A stretch of 64,000 nt of DNA from Siminovitchia terrae (GTDB lineage Bacteria; Bacillota; Bacilli; Bacillales; Bacillaceae_C). Below, piece by piece: positions 56,343-64,000 of this stretch (position 1 is its first letter; each line of letters opens with the position of its first letter). Under the pieces are notes generated by a model. That model saw nothing but the letters and a program-made list of their open reading frames with translations. It was not told the DNA's origin and did no database searches. A program made the translations under genes and the position numbers. The DNA lies in contig NZ_QYTW02000002.1 in NCBI RefSeq assembly GCF_003605405.2, forward strand, positions 88,555 to 152,554, given 5' to 3'.

Positions 56343-57155
56343 ATGACATCAACCATTGATATTCGCGTTCTGAACAGCAATGAAGAAATGAGACAAATGT
56401 ATCAGCTTGAAGAGTTCATTTGGCAAGGGGAAGGCGGAATCCCTGTACACCAGACAATTACGGCCATTCGGAACGGAGGCCTTGCGATTGGTGCATATTG
56501 TGATGATCAGCTTGTTGGGTTTAGCTATAGTTTTGCAGGATTCAAGGATGGTAAGGTCTATCTATGCTCACACAATATGGGAATCCATCCCGAATACCGT
56601 GACAGAGGCATCGGTGCTTCTTTAAAAAACAGACAAAAAACGGAAGCGGCCCGAATAGGGTACGATATGCTGACATGGACATATGATCCGCTGGAGACAC
56701 GCAATGGCTATTTGAATCTAGCGAAACTCCGTGCGGTTTGCAGTACATATATTGAAAATTGCTATGGAGAGTTCGATGACGGACTGAATGCGGGCTTACC
56801 GACAGACCGATTTAAAGTGGAATGGTGGGTCAAAAGCAGGCATGTGAATGAACGTCTTCAAACTTCTATTGCAGATGACGTCTTTTATATCCCGTGGAAA
56901 GAGACTGCAAGTGGCCCCGCTCTTACCCTGAATGGTGAAATCCCTGATGCGAAACAAATAATGGTTCCAGTTCCTGCGGCATTTCAAAAAATAAAGCAAG
57001 AGGATATAGGCCTGGCATTGGATTGGAGATTGAAAACCCGTGCTGTATTTCAGGAGCTGTTCAAAAAGGGTTATGCGGCAGTTTCTCTTGAAAGAAGTAA
57101 AGAAGGGCCTATGCATCATTATTTGTTGGTAAAAAGATTTGAACTTCAAATTTAA
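56343..57155 (+). CDS. GNAT-family N-acetyltransferase
   Basis: This is a 270-residue protein of a GNAT-like family (COG3375 type). The acetyl-CoA motif is LCSHNMGIHPEYRDRGIGASLKNRQK (about 75-100), and WTYDPLETRNGYLNLAKLRAV is a conserved block of this subfamily. The C-terminal ~130 residues are longer than the core GNAT fold. ATG 56343 follows AAAGAGGG. It follows the ligase gene by 74 bases and may be cotranscribed. Its TAA stop lies within the first five bases of repeat copy F, so the repeat inserted exactly at the end of the gene. Confidence 0.82.
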   Translation: MTSTIDIRVLNSNEEMRQMYQLEEFIWQGEGGIPVHQTITAIRNGGLAIGAYCDDQLVGFSYSFAGFKDGKVYLCSHNMGIHPEYRDRGIGASLKNRQKTEAARIGYDMLTWTYDPLETRNGYLNLAKLRAVCSTYIENCYGEFDDGLNAGLPTDRFKVEWWVKSRHVNERLQTSIADDVFYIPWKETASGPALTLNGEIPDAKQIMVPVPAAFQKIKQEDIGLALDWRLKTRAVFQELFKKGYAAVSLERSKEGPMHHYLLVKRFELQI

Positions 57156-57344
57156 TTTCATTCAGTAGAAATCTCCGACTTCCGTAAGTGGTGAGGTGAA
57201 TGCCTATTGGTATTCCATTCAGTGGTGGTTCAAACCCCGGCTGAATAAAGTCAAAGCCTCCGGCGGATGCCACAGATTTTCAGAGGAAATTTATCGAGCG
57301 GAGCTCGATAAAATCTGGCGCAAATACGCCAAGGCGCATTTGAT
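57151..57344 (+). repeat. Intergenic structured repeat, copy F
   Basis: A full 194-bp copy starts TTTAATTTCATTCAG, overlapping the GNAT stop codon. It ends TTTGAT directly before the CysI-like remnant. Its hairpin-3 loop is GGA. A 78-codon frame running through it (57196-57432) is an artefact of joining the repeat to the remnant. Confidence 0.9.
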
Positions 57345-57629
57345 AATCGAGGTTGCAGTGCCTCCTTCCAACGATGTAGATGTATTCTCACGAGACTTGG
57401 GTTTCATTGCATTTTTCAGGATGGACAATTAAAAGGTAATGTTGTTTCAGGTGGAGGAATGGGCATGATCAATGGGGACACAAGCACTTATCCTCAATTG
57501 CGCAGGGTTATCGAATTTTGCTTCCCGAACCAAGTAGTGGATCTGGCTGAAAAAATAATTATCCATCAATACGCAAAAGAACGTGTGAAGCAGGAACATT
57601 TCGGGGAGTTTGTGATTCGCGCAGGCTAG
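57345..57629 (+). pseudogene. Frameshifted fragment of a sulfite reductase hemoprotein (CysI-like)
   Basis: Immediately after repeat F the sequence reads [20 protein letters not shown]. It then shifts frame near 57418 and continues [18 protein letters not shown] and [11 protein letters not shown] to a TAG at 57627. These match the NDVDV..DLG and GGGMGMTHG...YPRL region of the assimilatory sulfite/nitrite reductase beta subunit. The siroheme/Fe-S cysteine region and both termini are missing. It is clearly non-functional. Confidence 0.85.
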
Positions 57630-57699
57630 TGAAGCGGGTTCATTCCGGATTGGATTTTCACGATTGATGTAAGGAAGTAATAACTAATAGATTTTACCT

Positions 57700-57766
57700 T
57701 AAGGTGCTCCTTTCTTTCGGTTATAGTTTCCAGCAAGCTATAATACCAAAGGCAGGAGCCCTTTTT
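57700..57766 (+). terminator. Hairpin downstream of the CysI-like remnant
   Basis: AAGG-T-GCTCCT near 57703 pairs with AGGAGC-CCTTT near 57752, with an inner TTATAG/CTATAA stem, followed by TTTTTAT. It may be the original terminator of the decayed gene. Confidence 0.45.
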
Positions 57767-57943
57767 ATATTTGGAAACCATCTACGTTCTACTTTCATTT
57801 CATAATAGGAATGGATAACAAACTATTAATAGCAAAGCAAACAAGAAAATCCTGTTATCGTTTAGCAACAACGAAAAGTGTGTTGCGGGGAATGTCTGAT
57901 GAAAGGGTTTCTTATACGTAAGAATGTAAGTTTGTTAGATTGT

Positions 57944-57982
57944 AAAAAACCCCTTTAACGTTTTAAGCCTTTGGGGTTTTTT
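57944..57982 (+). terminator. Terminator-like hairpin upstream of the DapA-family gene
   Basis: AAAAAACCCC (57944-57953) pairs with GGGGTTTTTT (57973-57982). It is symmetric and can act in both directions. Confidence 0.6.
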
Positions 57983-58023
57983 GAGTCGACTAACCACATT
58001 TTACAGTGTGAGTGAAATTTATA

Positions 58024-58053
58024 TTGACTTTTTATTCATACTTTAATTATAAT
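58024..58053 (+). promoter_or_regulatory. Promoter of the DapA-family gene
   Basis: TTGACT (58024-58029) and TATAAT (58048-58053) are 18 bases apart. Confidence 0.65.
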
Positions 58054-58086
58054 ATGTTCAACCAAGTTATTGTTTCATAATTCAAA

Positions 58087-58101
58087 ATGTAAGCGATTTA
58101 T
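58087..58101 (+). promoter_or_regulatory. Possible CcpA (cre) site
   Basis: ATGTAAGCGATTTAT fits the cre consensus WTGNAANCGNWNNCW except for one position. Placed about 25 bases downstream of the expected transcription start, it would repress during growth on preferred sugars. Confidence 0.35.
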
Positions 58102-58203
58102 GCGAGGTGAGATTGAAAAAATGACAGCTTTTGTTGTTCGTTGTTTTGAGTATCTTTATCCGCGCAATTTACTAAGCTACTAGCTAAATAGGAGGAATTG
58201 ACA

Positions 58204-59121
58204 ATGACAAATTTAAAAGGCGTATATCCAGTACTCGTGACACCGATGTATGAAGATGAATCGATTAACTGGGATGGTTTCAGGCAAAATATCGAGTATT
58301 TTATTAAACAAGGTGTCGATGGGCTTGCAATCAATGGGAGTACGGGTGAATTTGTAAGTTTGTCGAAAGAGGAGCGGTTCAAAGCCGTTGAAGTGGCGGT
58401 GAAACAAGTCGCAGGAAGATTGCCCCTAGTTGTGGGAACTGCAGCAGAAACAACAGAGGAAGCGATTGAATATACCCAACAGGCTGAAGAAACGGGGGCG
58501 GATGCGGCTCTTCTCATCAACTCATACTATGCTCATCCAAAGGATGAAGAGATTTATGAGCATTTTAAGGCTGTCGCTGAATCCGTTTCATTTCCAATCA
58601 TGATTTATAATAACCCTTTCACTTCCGGTGTAAACATTTCAGTTGATACCATACTTCGAACTGGCAGGGAAGTGAAGAATATCACCCATATTAAAGAATC
58701 CAGCGGGGAAATCCGGAATGTCAGGGACATATCCCGTCAAGGGAAAGGATTTATTAAAACATTCTGCGGGGCGGATGATATGGTTCTCGAATCATTTATG
58801 GTCGGAGCGGAAGGCTGGATTTCGGTTGCGGGAAACATTGCGCCACGGATTGCAAAGGACATGTATGACGCTTATGCAGAAGGGGATATCGAGCGGGCGT
58901 GGGAATTATATGATAAGTTGCTTCCGCTTTGCAATTTCCTGGAAGGATCCGGGAAATACGTCCAAATTACCAAGCATGCAATGGATTTAAAAGGACTTGC
59001 TGGCGGTCCAGCCCGGAGGCCGCGCCTCGGATTAAGCCAAGAAGAGCAGGAAACCTTGAAACATTTAATGGGGCAATTGGACGTTTTAACTTCATTCAGT
59101 AGAAATCTCCCACTTCAGTAA
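58204..59121 (+). CDS. DapA-family (dihydrodipicolinate synthase-like) lyase
   Basis: This is a 305-residue class I aldolase/lyase. GSTGEF (45-50), Y135 in IMIYNNPFTSG and the Schiff-base lysine K164 in THIKESSGE are all present. ATG 58204 has AGGAGG eight bases upstream; a TTG at 58198 is too close. The family includes sugar-acid dehydratases and hydroxyproline-pathway deaminases as well as DapA. The aldehyde dehydrogenase next door suggests a catabolic pair making 2-oxoglutarate semialdehyde. The last 11 residues (LTSFSRNLPLQ) and the stop codon are encoded by repeat copy G, so the native C-terminus has been replaced. Confidence 0.85.
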   Translation: MTNLKGVYPVLVTPMYEDESINWDGFRQNIEYFIKQGVDGLAINGSTGEFVSLSKEERFKAVEVAVKQVAGRLPLVVGTAAETTEEAIEYTQQAEETGADAALLINSYYAHPKDEEIYEHFKAVAESVSFPIMIYNNPFTSGVNISVDTILRTGREVKNITHIKESSGEIRNVRDISRQGKGFIKTFCGADDMVLESFMVGAEGWISVAGNIAPRIAKDMYDAYAEGDIERAWELYDKLLPLCNFLEGSGKYVQITKHAMDLKGLAGGPARRPRLGLSQEEQETLKHLMGQLDVLTSFSRNLPLQ

Positions 59122-59279
59122 GTGGTGAGATGAATGCCTATTGGTATTCCATTCAGTGGGGGTTCAAACCCCGGCTGAATAAAGTCAAAGCCTCCGGCGG
59201 ATGCCACAGATTTTCAGAGGAATTTATCGAGCTTAAGCTCGATAAAATCTGGGCGCAAATACGCCAAGGCGCATTTGAT
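59085..59279 (+). repeat. Intergenic structured repeat, copy G, invading the DapA-family gene
   Basis: A full 195-bp copy starts TTTAAC at 59085 inside the coding region and ends TTTGAT at 59279. It supplies the last 11 codons and the TAA stop of the DapA-family gene. The next gene (aldehyde dehydrogenase) begins 26 bases after its end. Confidence 0.92.
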
Positions 59280-59305
59280 AAGGATCAAAATTGGAGGGAT
59301 AAATA

Positions 59306-60811
59306 ATGGCAGATGTAAAGGCAAAAACAGTGGAACTGAAACCAAAAGTTTTAAGCTTTTTAAAAGGGGAGCTGGGACTTTATATTGATGGAGAATCCGT
59401 GCCTTCTAAAAATCGGCAAACGTTCGAGGTGCTGAATCCGGCAACGGAGGAGAAGATTGCGGATGTTTACCAAGCGGAAAAGGAAGACATTGATTTAGCG
59501 GTTGCCGCGGCGCGTCGTGCTTTTGATGAAGGGGAATGGACTAGGATGGACGCCGCTTCCCGCTCGCGTCTCATCTACAAATTTGCGGATTTGCTTGAAG
59601 AAAACAGGGAAGAGCTGGCGCAACTAGAGACATTGGATAATGGAAAACCGTATGCAGTTGCATTGGCTGATGATGTGGATGGCACAGTTCAACACTTTCG
59701 CTACTATGCGGGTTGGGCGACGAAAATTGAAGGGAAAACTGTACAAGTTTCCCCGGATTATCTCAATTATATTGTTCATGAACCAGTTGGAGTAGTCGGC
59801 CAGATTATTCCATGGAATTTTCCACTCGCCATGGCGGCGTGGAAGCTGGGCTCGGCACTGGCGGTCGGTTGTACGGTTGTAATTAAACCTGCCACTGAAA
59901 CGCCGCTTTCCCTTTTGTATGCGGCACAATTGTTTAAGGAAGCCGGATTTCCGGACGGCGTGGTGAATGTCGTGCCAGGATTTGGCCGAGTGGCGGGAGA
60001 GGCGATCATCCGCCATAAGGATGTTGATAAAGTAGCCTTTACAGGATCAACAGCAGTGGGAAAATCGGTCATGAAAGAGGCAGCGGATCAAATCAAGGGA
60101 GTTACACTGGAACTCGGCGGAAAATCCCCGGCTATTATTTTGGAAGACGCAGATTTGAATGAAGCGATTGATGGGGCATTTGCGGGAACAATGTATAATC
60201 ATGGACAAAACTGCAGCGCCTGTACAAGGGTTTACGTTCACCGTTCCCTTTATGGCGAAGTGTTGCAGGGCCTAATCGAACGGGCAAACACTTTAAAAGT
60301 CGGGAAGGGATTGGATGAGGAGACGGAAATGGGGCCACTTGTTTCCCGCAAGCAGATGGATACAGTCCTTTTCTATATTGAAAAAGGGAAGGAAGAGGGG
60401 GCTCGCCTTGTCGCTGGCGGAGAACGTGGCTATGACAAAGGGTACTTTGTACGGCCGACAATTTTTGCGGATGTTACAGATGATATGACGATAGCCCGTG
60501 AGGAAATCTTCGGGCCGGTGATGGCGGTCTCTCCGTTTGATACAGTGGAAGAGGTCATTCGCCGAGCAAACGACAGCCGTTATGGATTGGCAGCCAGCAT
60601 TTGGACGACAAATGTAAAAAAAGCTCATTATATCGCTCGTAAACTCCAATCCGGGACAGTTTGGATCAATGATTTTGGCCTTGAATGGGAGACGATGCCT
60701 TTCGGTGGCTATAAACAATCCGGAATCGGCCGTGAAATGGGCGGAGAATATGGCCTCGCTAATTATACAGAGATCAAAAGCGTGTTTGTAAACATGAAAC
60801 AGCATCCATAA
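59306..60811 (+). CDS. Aldehyde dehydrogenase
   Basis: This is a 501-residue NAD(P)+-dependent aldehyde dehydrogenase of the betaine/retinal aldehyde type. IIPWNFPLAMAAWK and VAFTGSTAVGKSV bind the cofactor. The general base is E269 in LELGGKSPA, and the catalytic cysteine is C303 in NHGQNCSACTRV. EWETMPFGGYKQSGIGREMG is the C-terminal signature. ATG 59306 follows TTGGAGGG. With the DapA-family lyase it may convert a sugar-acid or hydroxyproline-derived semialdehyde to 2-oxoglutarate; the substrate is inferred only. Repeats flank it on both sides. Confidence 0.9.
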   Translation: MADVKAKTVELKPKVLSFLKGELGLYIDGESVPSKNRQTFEVLNPATEEKIADVYQAEKEDIDLAVAAARRAFDEGEWTRMDAASRSRLIYKFADLLEENREELAQLETLDNGKPYAVALADDVDGTVQHFRYYAGWATKIEGKTVQVSPDYLNYIVHEPVGVVGQIIPWNFPLAMAAWKLGSALAVGCTVVIKPATETPLSLLYAAQLFKEAGFPDGVVNVVPGFGRVAGEAIIRHKDVDKVAFTGSTAVGKSVMKEAADQIKGVTLELGGKSPAIILEDADLNEAIDGAFAGTMYNHGQNCSACTRVYVHRSLYGEVLQGLIERANTLKVGKGLDEETEMGPLVSRKQMDTVLFYIEKGKEEGARLVAGGERGYDKGYFVRPTIFADVTDDMTIAREEIFGPVMAVSPFDTVEEVIRRANDSRYGLAASIWTTNVKKAHYIARKLQSGTVWINDFGLEWETMPFGGYKQSGIGREMGGEYGLANYTEIKSVFVNMKQHP

Positions 60812-60873
60812 ACTTGAACAAAAAAACAAAACCTCATTGAAATTGGGGATATTTGGTTGATGGTAGCGAGTCG

Positions 60874-61069
60874 TTTAACTTCGTTCAGCAGAAGTCTCCC
60901 ACTTCTGTAAGTGGTGAGATGAATGCATATTGGTATTCCATTCAGTGGGGGGTCAAACCCCGGTTGAATAAAGTTAAAGCCTCCGGCGGATGCCACAGAT
61001 TTTCAGAGGAAATTTATCGAGCTTAAGCTCGATAAAATCTGGGCGCAAATACGCCAAGGCGCATTTGAT
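60874..61069 (+). repeat. Intergenic structured repeat, copy H
   Basis: A full 196-bp copy, close to consensus, starts TTTAACTTCGTTCAGC and ends GCGCATTTGAT. It lies 62 bases after the aldehyde dehydrogenase stop. The hairpin-3 loop is TTAA, as in copy G. Confidence 0.92.
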
Positions 61070-61602
61070 AAGAGGGGTGTTCTACTATCATTTTGCGGCT
61101 CGCGGAGATAATCTAATTTATTAATTATTCCCAATCATCGTTTTTCAGATGTTATAGATTAGTAATAAAAAGTATGCTTCCAATAGCATTCATTTCAAGT
61201 GCTTCGACGTTTTGTGAGATTTGAATGGAGTTTCGTCTTTTGGGATGTTTTCACTTTTGACTGCAGCGCTTCATGTCCAATTGTTGAATTGTACTTTTTT
61301 CCTAAGGCTACTCGCCTTGCGCTTTTTCTATGAAAATACAATGGAGAGGGGCAAGATTACGGTATAAACCTGTTCTGGAACTTGGAGATCATGTGTGTTT
61401 CTTATTATCAGCTGTACTAGATTAAAGCCTTCGTAGTGCTGTTTAATTCTCTTAAATTTTTAGATGTTTAATAAATACGTCAGAGCGGGTCACTCGCCTC
61501 CATGTGATTTGGTTAACTATTATTCCTATGTAATAAAAATAACATTTGGGGCACATTTGTTTATTGCGTTTGGTGCCTTGAGCGAAAGGAATAGGTACAA
61601 AT
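61070..61602. other. 533-bp intergenic region without a recognised gene
   Basis: I found no convincing ORF, RNA or repeat here. TTGGTT near 61508 and TAATAA near 61530, 16 bases apart, might be a weak promoter for the transporter gene. The rest is AT-rich with short dispersed stop codons in all frames. Confidence 0.4.
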
Positions 61603-62910
61603 ATGAAGAAAACAGATAATAAGATGTTAAAAAAAGTTGTTGCTGCATCTATGATCGGATCTGTAGCTGAATGGTATGAATTTTTCCTATATGGTACCGC
61701 TTCTGCTCTGGTTTTTGGAGAATTGTTTTTTCAGCAAACTGGAAGTGCTATCGACGGCATTCTAGCTGCATTTGCCCTCTATGCGGTAGGTTTCTTGGCA
61801 AGACCTATCGGAGGGATTATTTTTGGCCATTATGGTGATAAATTCGGGCGAAAAAAATTATTGCAGTTCAGTTTAATTATAGTTGGTATTACAACCTTCT
61901 TGATGGGGTGTATTCCTACATTCAATAGCATTGGTTATTGGGCTCCTATCTTGCTTGTTAGTCTACGTTTGATTCAAGGTTTTGCTTTTGGCGGGGAATG
62001 GGGAGGAGCTGTTATTCTAGTATCGGAACACAGTCCTGATGATAGACGCGGTTACTGGGCAAGTTGGCCACAGACAGGGGTGCCATTGGGGAATTTATTA
62101 GCAACAATTATTCTCTTAATTTTATCAAATGGCTTAAGCCCCGAGCAATTTATGAACTGGGGGTGGCGCGTAGCATTTTGGTTCTCAGCAGTTGTAGTAT
62201 TAATTGGTCTGTGGATACGTAAAAGTGTAGATGATGCTCCAGTTTTCAAAGAGGCACAAGAAAAACAAGCTCAATTAGAAAAACAACAATTAGGTATTAT
62301 AGAAGTATTGAAATACCATAAAAAAGCAATAATTGCAGGTATCGGAGCCCGCTTTGCAGAAAACATCTTGTACTACATGGTTGTAACTTTCTCTATCAGT
62401 TATTTAAAGCTTGTGGTTGATAAGGACACTACACAAATTTTATTATTAATGTTTGGAGCCCACGCTATTCACTTTTTCTTTATTCCAATAATGGGACATT
62501 TTAGCGATATTTTAGGGCGGAAGCCGATCTATGTTACAGGAGCCATTTTAACTGCGTTTTGGGGATTTATTGGGTTTCCAATGATGGATACAGGAAATGA
62601 TTGGTTAATTATGTTAGCAATTATTATTGGTTTATTTATTCAATCGATGACGTATTCTCCATACTCAGCATTAATGACAGAGTTATTTCCTACTCATGTC
62701 AGATATACCGCCTTGTCTTTATGCTATCAAGTAGCACCAATTTTGGCAGGCTCATTGGCTCCATTGATTTCATTAAGTCTATTAAAAAGATTTAATAGCT
62801 CTATACCAATTTCAATTTACTTAGTTATATCAAGTGTCATTTCAATTCTAAGTATAATGATAGTAAAAGAAACAAAAGGAAAATCTCTTACTTTTAAGAA
62901 AGCAGAGTAA
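61603..62910 (+). CDS. MHS-family (metabolite:H+ symporter) MFS transporter
   Basis: This is a 435-residue carrier with 12 membrane segments. [24 protein letters not shown] and [19 protein letters not shown] (motif A) are diagnostic of the MHS group, as is [16 protein letters not shown]. This group includes ProP and KgtP and brings in organic acids, betaines or amino acids with protons. ATG 61603 follows GAAAGGAATAGG. Codon use and AT content are higher than in the hut and ilv regions, which might indicate recent acquisition. The gene downstream encodes a cupin regulator that may control it. Confidence 0.88.
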   Translation: MKKTDNKMLKKVVAASMIGSVAEWYEFFLYGTASALVFGELFFQQTGSAIDGILAAFALYAVGFLARPIGGIIFGHYGDKFGRKKLLQFSLIIVGITTFLMGCIPTFNSIGYWAPILLVSLRLIQGFAFGGEWGGAVILVSEHSPDDRRGYWASWPQTGVPLGNLLATIILLILSNGLSPEQFMNWGWRVAFWFSAVVVLIGLWIRKSVDDAPVFKEAQEKQAQLEKQQLGIIEVLKYHKKAIIAGIGARFAENILYYMVVTFSISYLKLVVDKDTTQILLLMFGAHAIHFFFIPIMGHFSDILGRKPIYVTGAILTAFWGFIGFPMMDTGNDWLIMLAIIIGLFIQSMTYSPYSALMTELFPTHVRYTALSLCYQVAPILAGSLAPLISLSLLKRFNSSIPISIYLVISSVISILSIMIVKETKGKSLTFKKAE

Positions 62911-63020
62911 TGACCTTGCAATAAGCCACCTTGTTAGTAATTGTGTAATATCTATCGGTAATCAGAATGTCAAACTGAATGTTTTTGGTTACTATTTAAA
63001 TAATAGAAAACTCACTTTAT

Positions 63021-63057
63021 TTGCTTCCCAAGAGTTTTTAGCGCTATTATAGTGCTA
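63021..63057 (+). promoter_or_regulatory. Promoter and palindromic operator of the XRE-cupin regulator
   Basis: TTGCTT (63021-63026) and TATTAT (63045-63050) are 18 bases apart. TAGCGCTA-TTA-TAGTGCTA at 63039-63057 is an inverted repeat with one mismatch that covers the -10, as expected of an autoregulated repressor site. Confidence 0.5.
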
Positions 63058-63095
63058 GAAAAGAAGCATAGACGACCAGAATGGGTTGATAAAAT

Positions 63096-63629
63096 TTGGA
63101 TAATAAGTTGGGAAGAGAATTTAAACGAATACGCAAAAGTAAAAAATTAACTCTGAGAGAAGTGAGTGAGCGGAGTGGTCTTTCTGTAAGCTTTCTTTCC
63201 CAAGTGGAAAGAGGGATTAGTTCAGTTACATTTACATCATTGCGAAAGATTGCCGAAGCTTTAGAAGTAAACATCAACCTCTTTTTCGAAGCCGAAGAAG
63301 AAACTCTGTCAATAAAAAAACAAACACTGAAAAAAAGTGCAGTCCAACCTAATTTTACTTACACAAGTCTTGTCGGTAATATGGAAAACCCCAAATTCTA
63401 TCCGGCACGCATTGAATTGAAGGCTGGTGAATCTCATACTGCTCCATACACACACCATGGTCAGGAATTCGTATATGTGTTAGAAGGAGAATTAAAGGTT
63501 GTCTTGGAAAATCATGAAGAGACCTTATATGCTCACGAATCATTACACATTGACTCCACAGAAAAGCATGTATGGTACAACGAAACAGATCAGCCGGTGG
63601 TTTTATTGGTTGTCAGTACAAATACCTGA
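63096..63629 (+). CDS. XRE-family regulator with C-terminal cupin domain
   Basis: This is a 177-residue transcription factor. The N-terminal helix-turn-helix (6-60) reads LTLREVSERSGLSVSFLSQVERGISSVTFTSL. The C-terminal cupin (about 105-175) contains SHTAPYTHHGQEFVYVLEGEL, whose His and Glu could bind a metal or ligand. The start is TTG 63096 with only a weak ribosome binding site. Regulators of this type control adjacent transport or catabolic genes such as polyamine or amino acid uptake, so the MHS transporter upstream is a likely target. Confidence 0.88.
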   Translation: MDNKLGREFKRIRKSKKLTLREVSERSGLSVSFLSQVERGISSVTFTSLRKIAEALEVNINLFFEAEEETLSIKKQTLKKSAVQPNFTYTSLVGNMENPKFYPARIELKAGESHTAPYTHHGQEFVYVLEGELKVVLENHEETLYAHESLHIDSTEKHVWYNETDQPVVLLVVSTNT

Positions 63630-63806
63630 CTTAAAAGTTTGACAGGATTATAGACTAGTTAAAAGAACAATAGTAATCTGTCCCCCATTTTGAGTTGGGG
63701 GAGTGGTTAAATGTTTCTTTCGGTGTATAGCCTTGATTTGTAGGATGGGAAGGAATGCCATTATTAAGTAATGTCGGTCAATAACAGTCGCGTCGGCGTA
63801 AGGACT

Positions 63807-63857
63807 AAGTCAAATTGCTGTGGTGGCTGAGGAACTGGCCACCTCGCAATTTGACTT
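63807..63857. repeat. Long inverted repeat (cruciform-type hairpin)
   Basis: AAGTCAAATTGC (63807-63818) is exactly complementary to GCAATTTGACTT (63846-63857), with an inner GGTGGC/GCCACC pairing. No T-run follows on either strand. It lies in the 274-bp gap between two convergent genes and may act as a bidirectional 3'-end structure. A smaller CCCCC/GGGGG hairpin lies at 63682-63701. Confidence 0.6.
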
Positions 63858-63903
63858 GTTCTTGTAGCTTAAGGGTGTGCGCCGTGCGCTTTTTTTCTTA
63901 TTT

Positions 63904-64000
63904 TCAAGGAATCGGATGCAGCGTTTCAGCCGTAGTAATTCTCTCTTTTTCTACCGTGAGCCGTTCCAATTTCTCGCGATTGACCTCAAAACCGATTCCA
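63904..64000 (-). CDS. C-terminal end of an unidentified enzyme (partial)
   Basis: Only about 31 residues are visible, ending ETLHPIP with the stop at 63906-63904. The stretch GIGFEVNREKLERLT resembles the C-terminal tail of enolase-superfamily dehydratases and racemases (P-G-L-G-hydrophobic-E-V-D-x-x-x-L), but it is too short to be sure. The gene continues beyond the window. Confidence 0.45.
   Translation of the reverse strand, partial: GIGFEVNREKLERLTVEKERITTAETLHPIP

Noticed and set aside
57196-57432. 78-codon ORF running through repeat copy F
   Set aside because: It joins repeat sequence to the frameshifted CysI remnant, has no ribosome binding site, and its second half is explained as a pseudogene.
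32170-61069. The repeat family as a CRISPR array
   Set aside because: Copies are ~193 bp, kilobases apart, with no regular spacers and no cas genes in the window.
61540-61570. A second sigma-54 promoter at GGGGCACATTTG upstream of the MHS transporter
   Set aside because: No TTGC follows at the required -12 distance.

Overview
The window comes from a low-to-moderate G+C Gram-positive bacterium, almost certainly a member of Bacillaceae. Evidence: strong AGGAGG-type ribosome binding sites, frequent TTG and GTG starts, SigA promoters, a T-box leader, and gene families typical of Bacillus relatives (LysM-NlpC/P60 autolysin, YtrABC-like and YknWX-like transport genes, an ilv-leu operon, YuiF). The genus cannot be named from the sequence alone.

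Layout. 1-6.7 kb: partial alkaline phosphatase, LysM/NlpC-P60 endopeptidase, methionine gamma-lyase, nagB, and a YknW/YknX-like pair without its ABC partners. 6.9-17.9 kb: the complete branched-chain amino acid operon ilvE-ilvD-[T-box]-ilvB-ilvN-ilvC-leuA-leuB-leuC-leuD. 18.3-21.2 kb: a GntR-ABC ATPase-permease operon with a palindromic operator, then a TerC-family protein. 21.3-29.7 kb: a catabolic cluster (BCCT betaine transporter, FadR-type GntR regulator, flavin monooxygenase, DUF1185 protein, alpha/beta hydrolase, aldehyde dehydrogenase, FMN reductase-like protein, small unknown protein, YciI protein, flavin reductase) tied together by a repeated palindrome TACCATG-N3-CATGGTA. I infer oxidative ring opening of an N-methylpyridinium betaine such as trigonelline or homarine. 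29.9-31.8 kb: TetR and an MFS exporter. 32.4-35.8 kb: CtaG-like, MMPL and a small heme-copper-oxidase-like membrane protein. 36-42.3 kb: a thiol-redox cluster (CcdA, two-component system, OsmC, membrane protein, TlpA/ResA-like) facing a second two-component system. 42.8-53.9 kb: a histidine utilization region (hutU, YjiH, hutI, M20 peptidase-like, YuiF, hutH) whose first gene has a canonical sigma-54 promoter, with a sigma-54 activator divergent from it and inverted-repeat enhancer candidates between them. 54.7-64 kb: acyl-CoA ligase, GNAT protein, DapA-family lyase, aldehyde dehydrogenase, MHS-type transporter, XRE-cupin regulator and the tail of one more gene.

A family of ~193-bp structured intergenic repeats is scattered through the second half (seven full copies and one half copy). 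It has three conserved hairpins and constant ends. One copy encodes the last 11 residues of the DapA-family protein, one abuts the GNAT stop codon and truncates a sulfite reductase remnant, and others sit next to starts and promoters. Read in reverse, one end resembles the right end/omegaRNA region of IS200/IS605 elements; this is an inference. The window also holds decayed genes: an ABC permease C-terminus paralogous to an intact permease at 18.3 kb, an M20D amidohydrolase fragment after hutH, and the frameshifted CysI-like sulfite reductase fragment.
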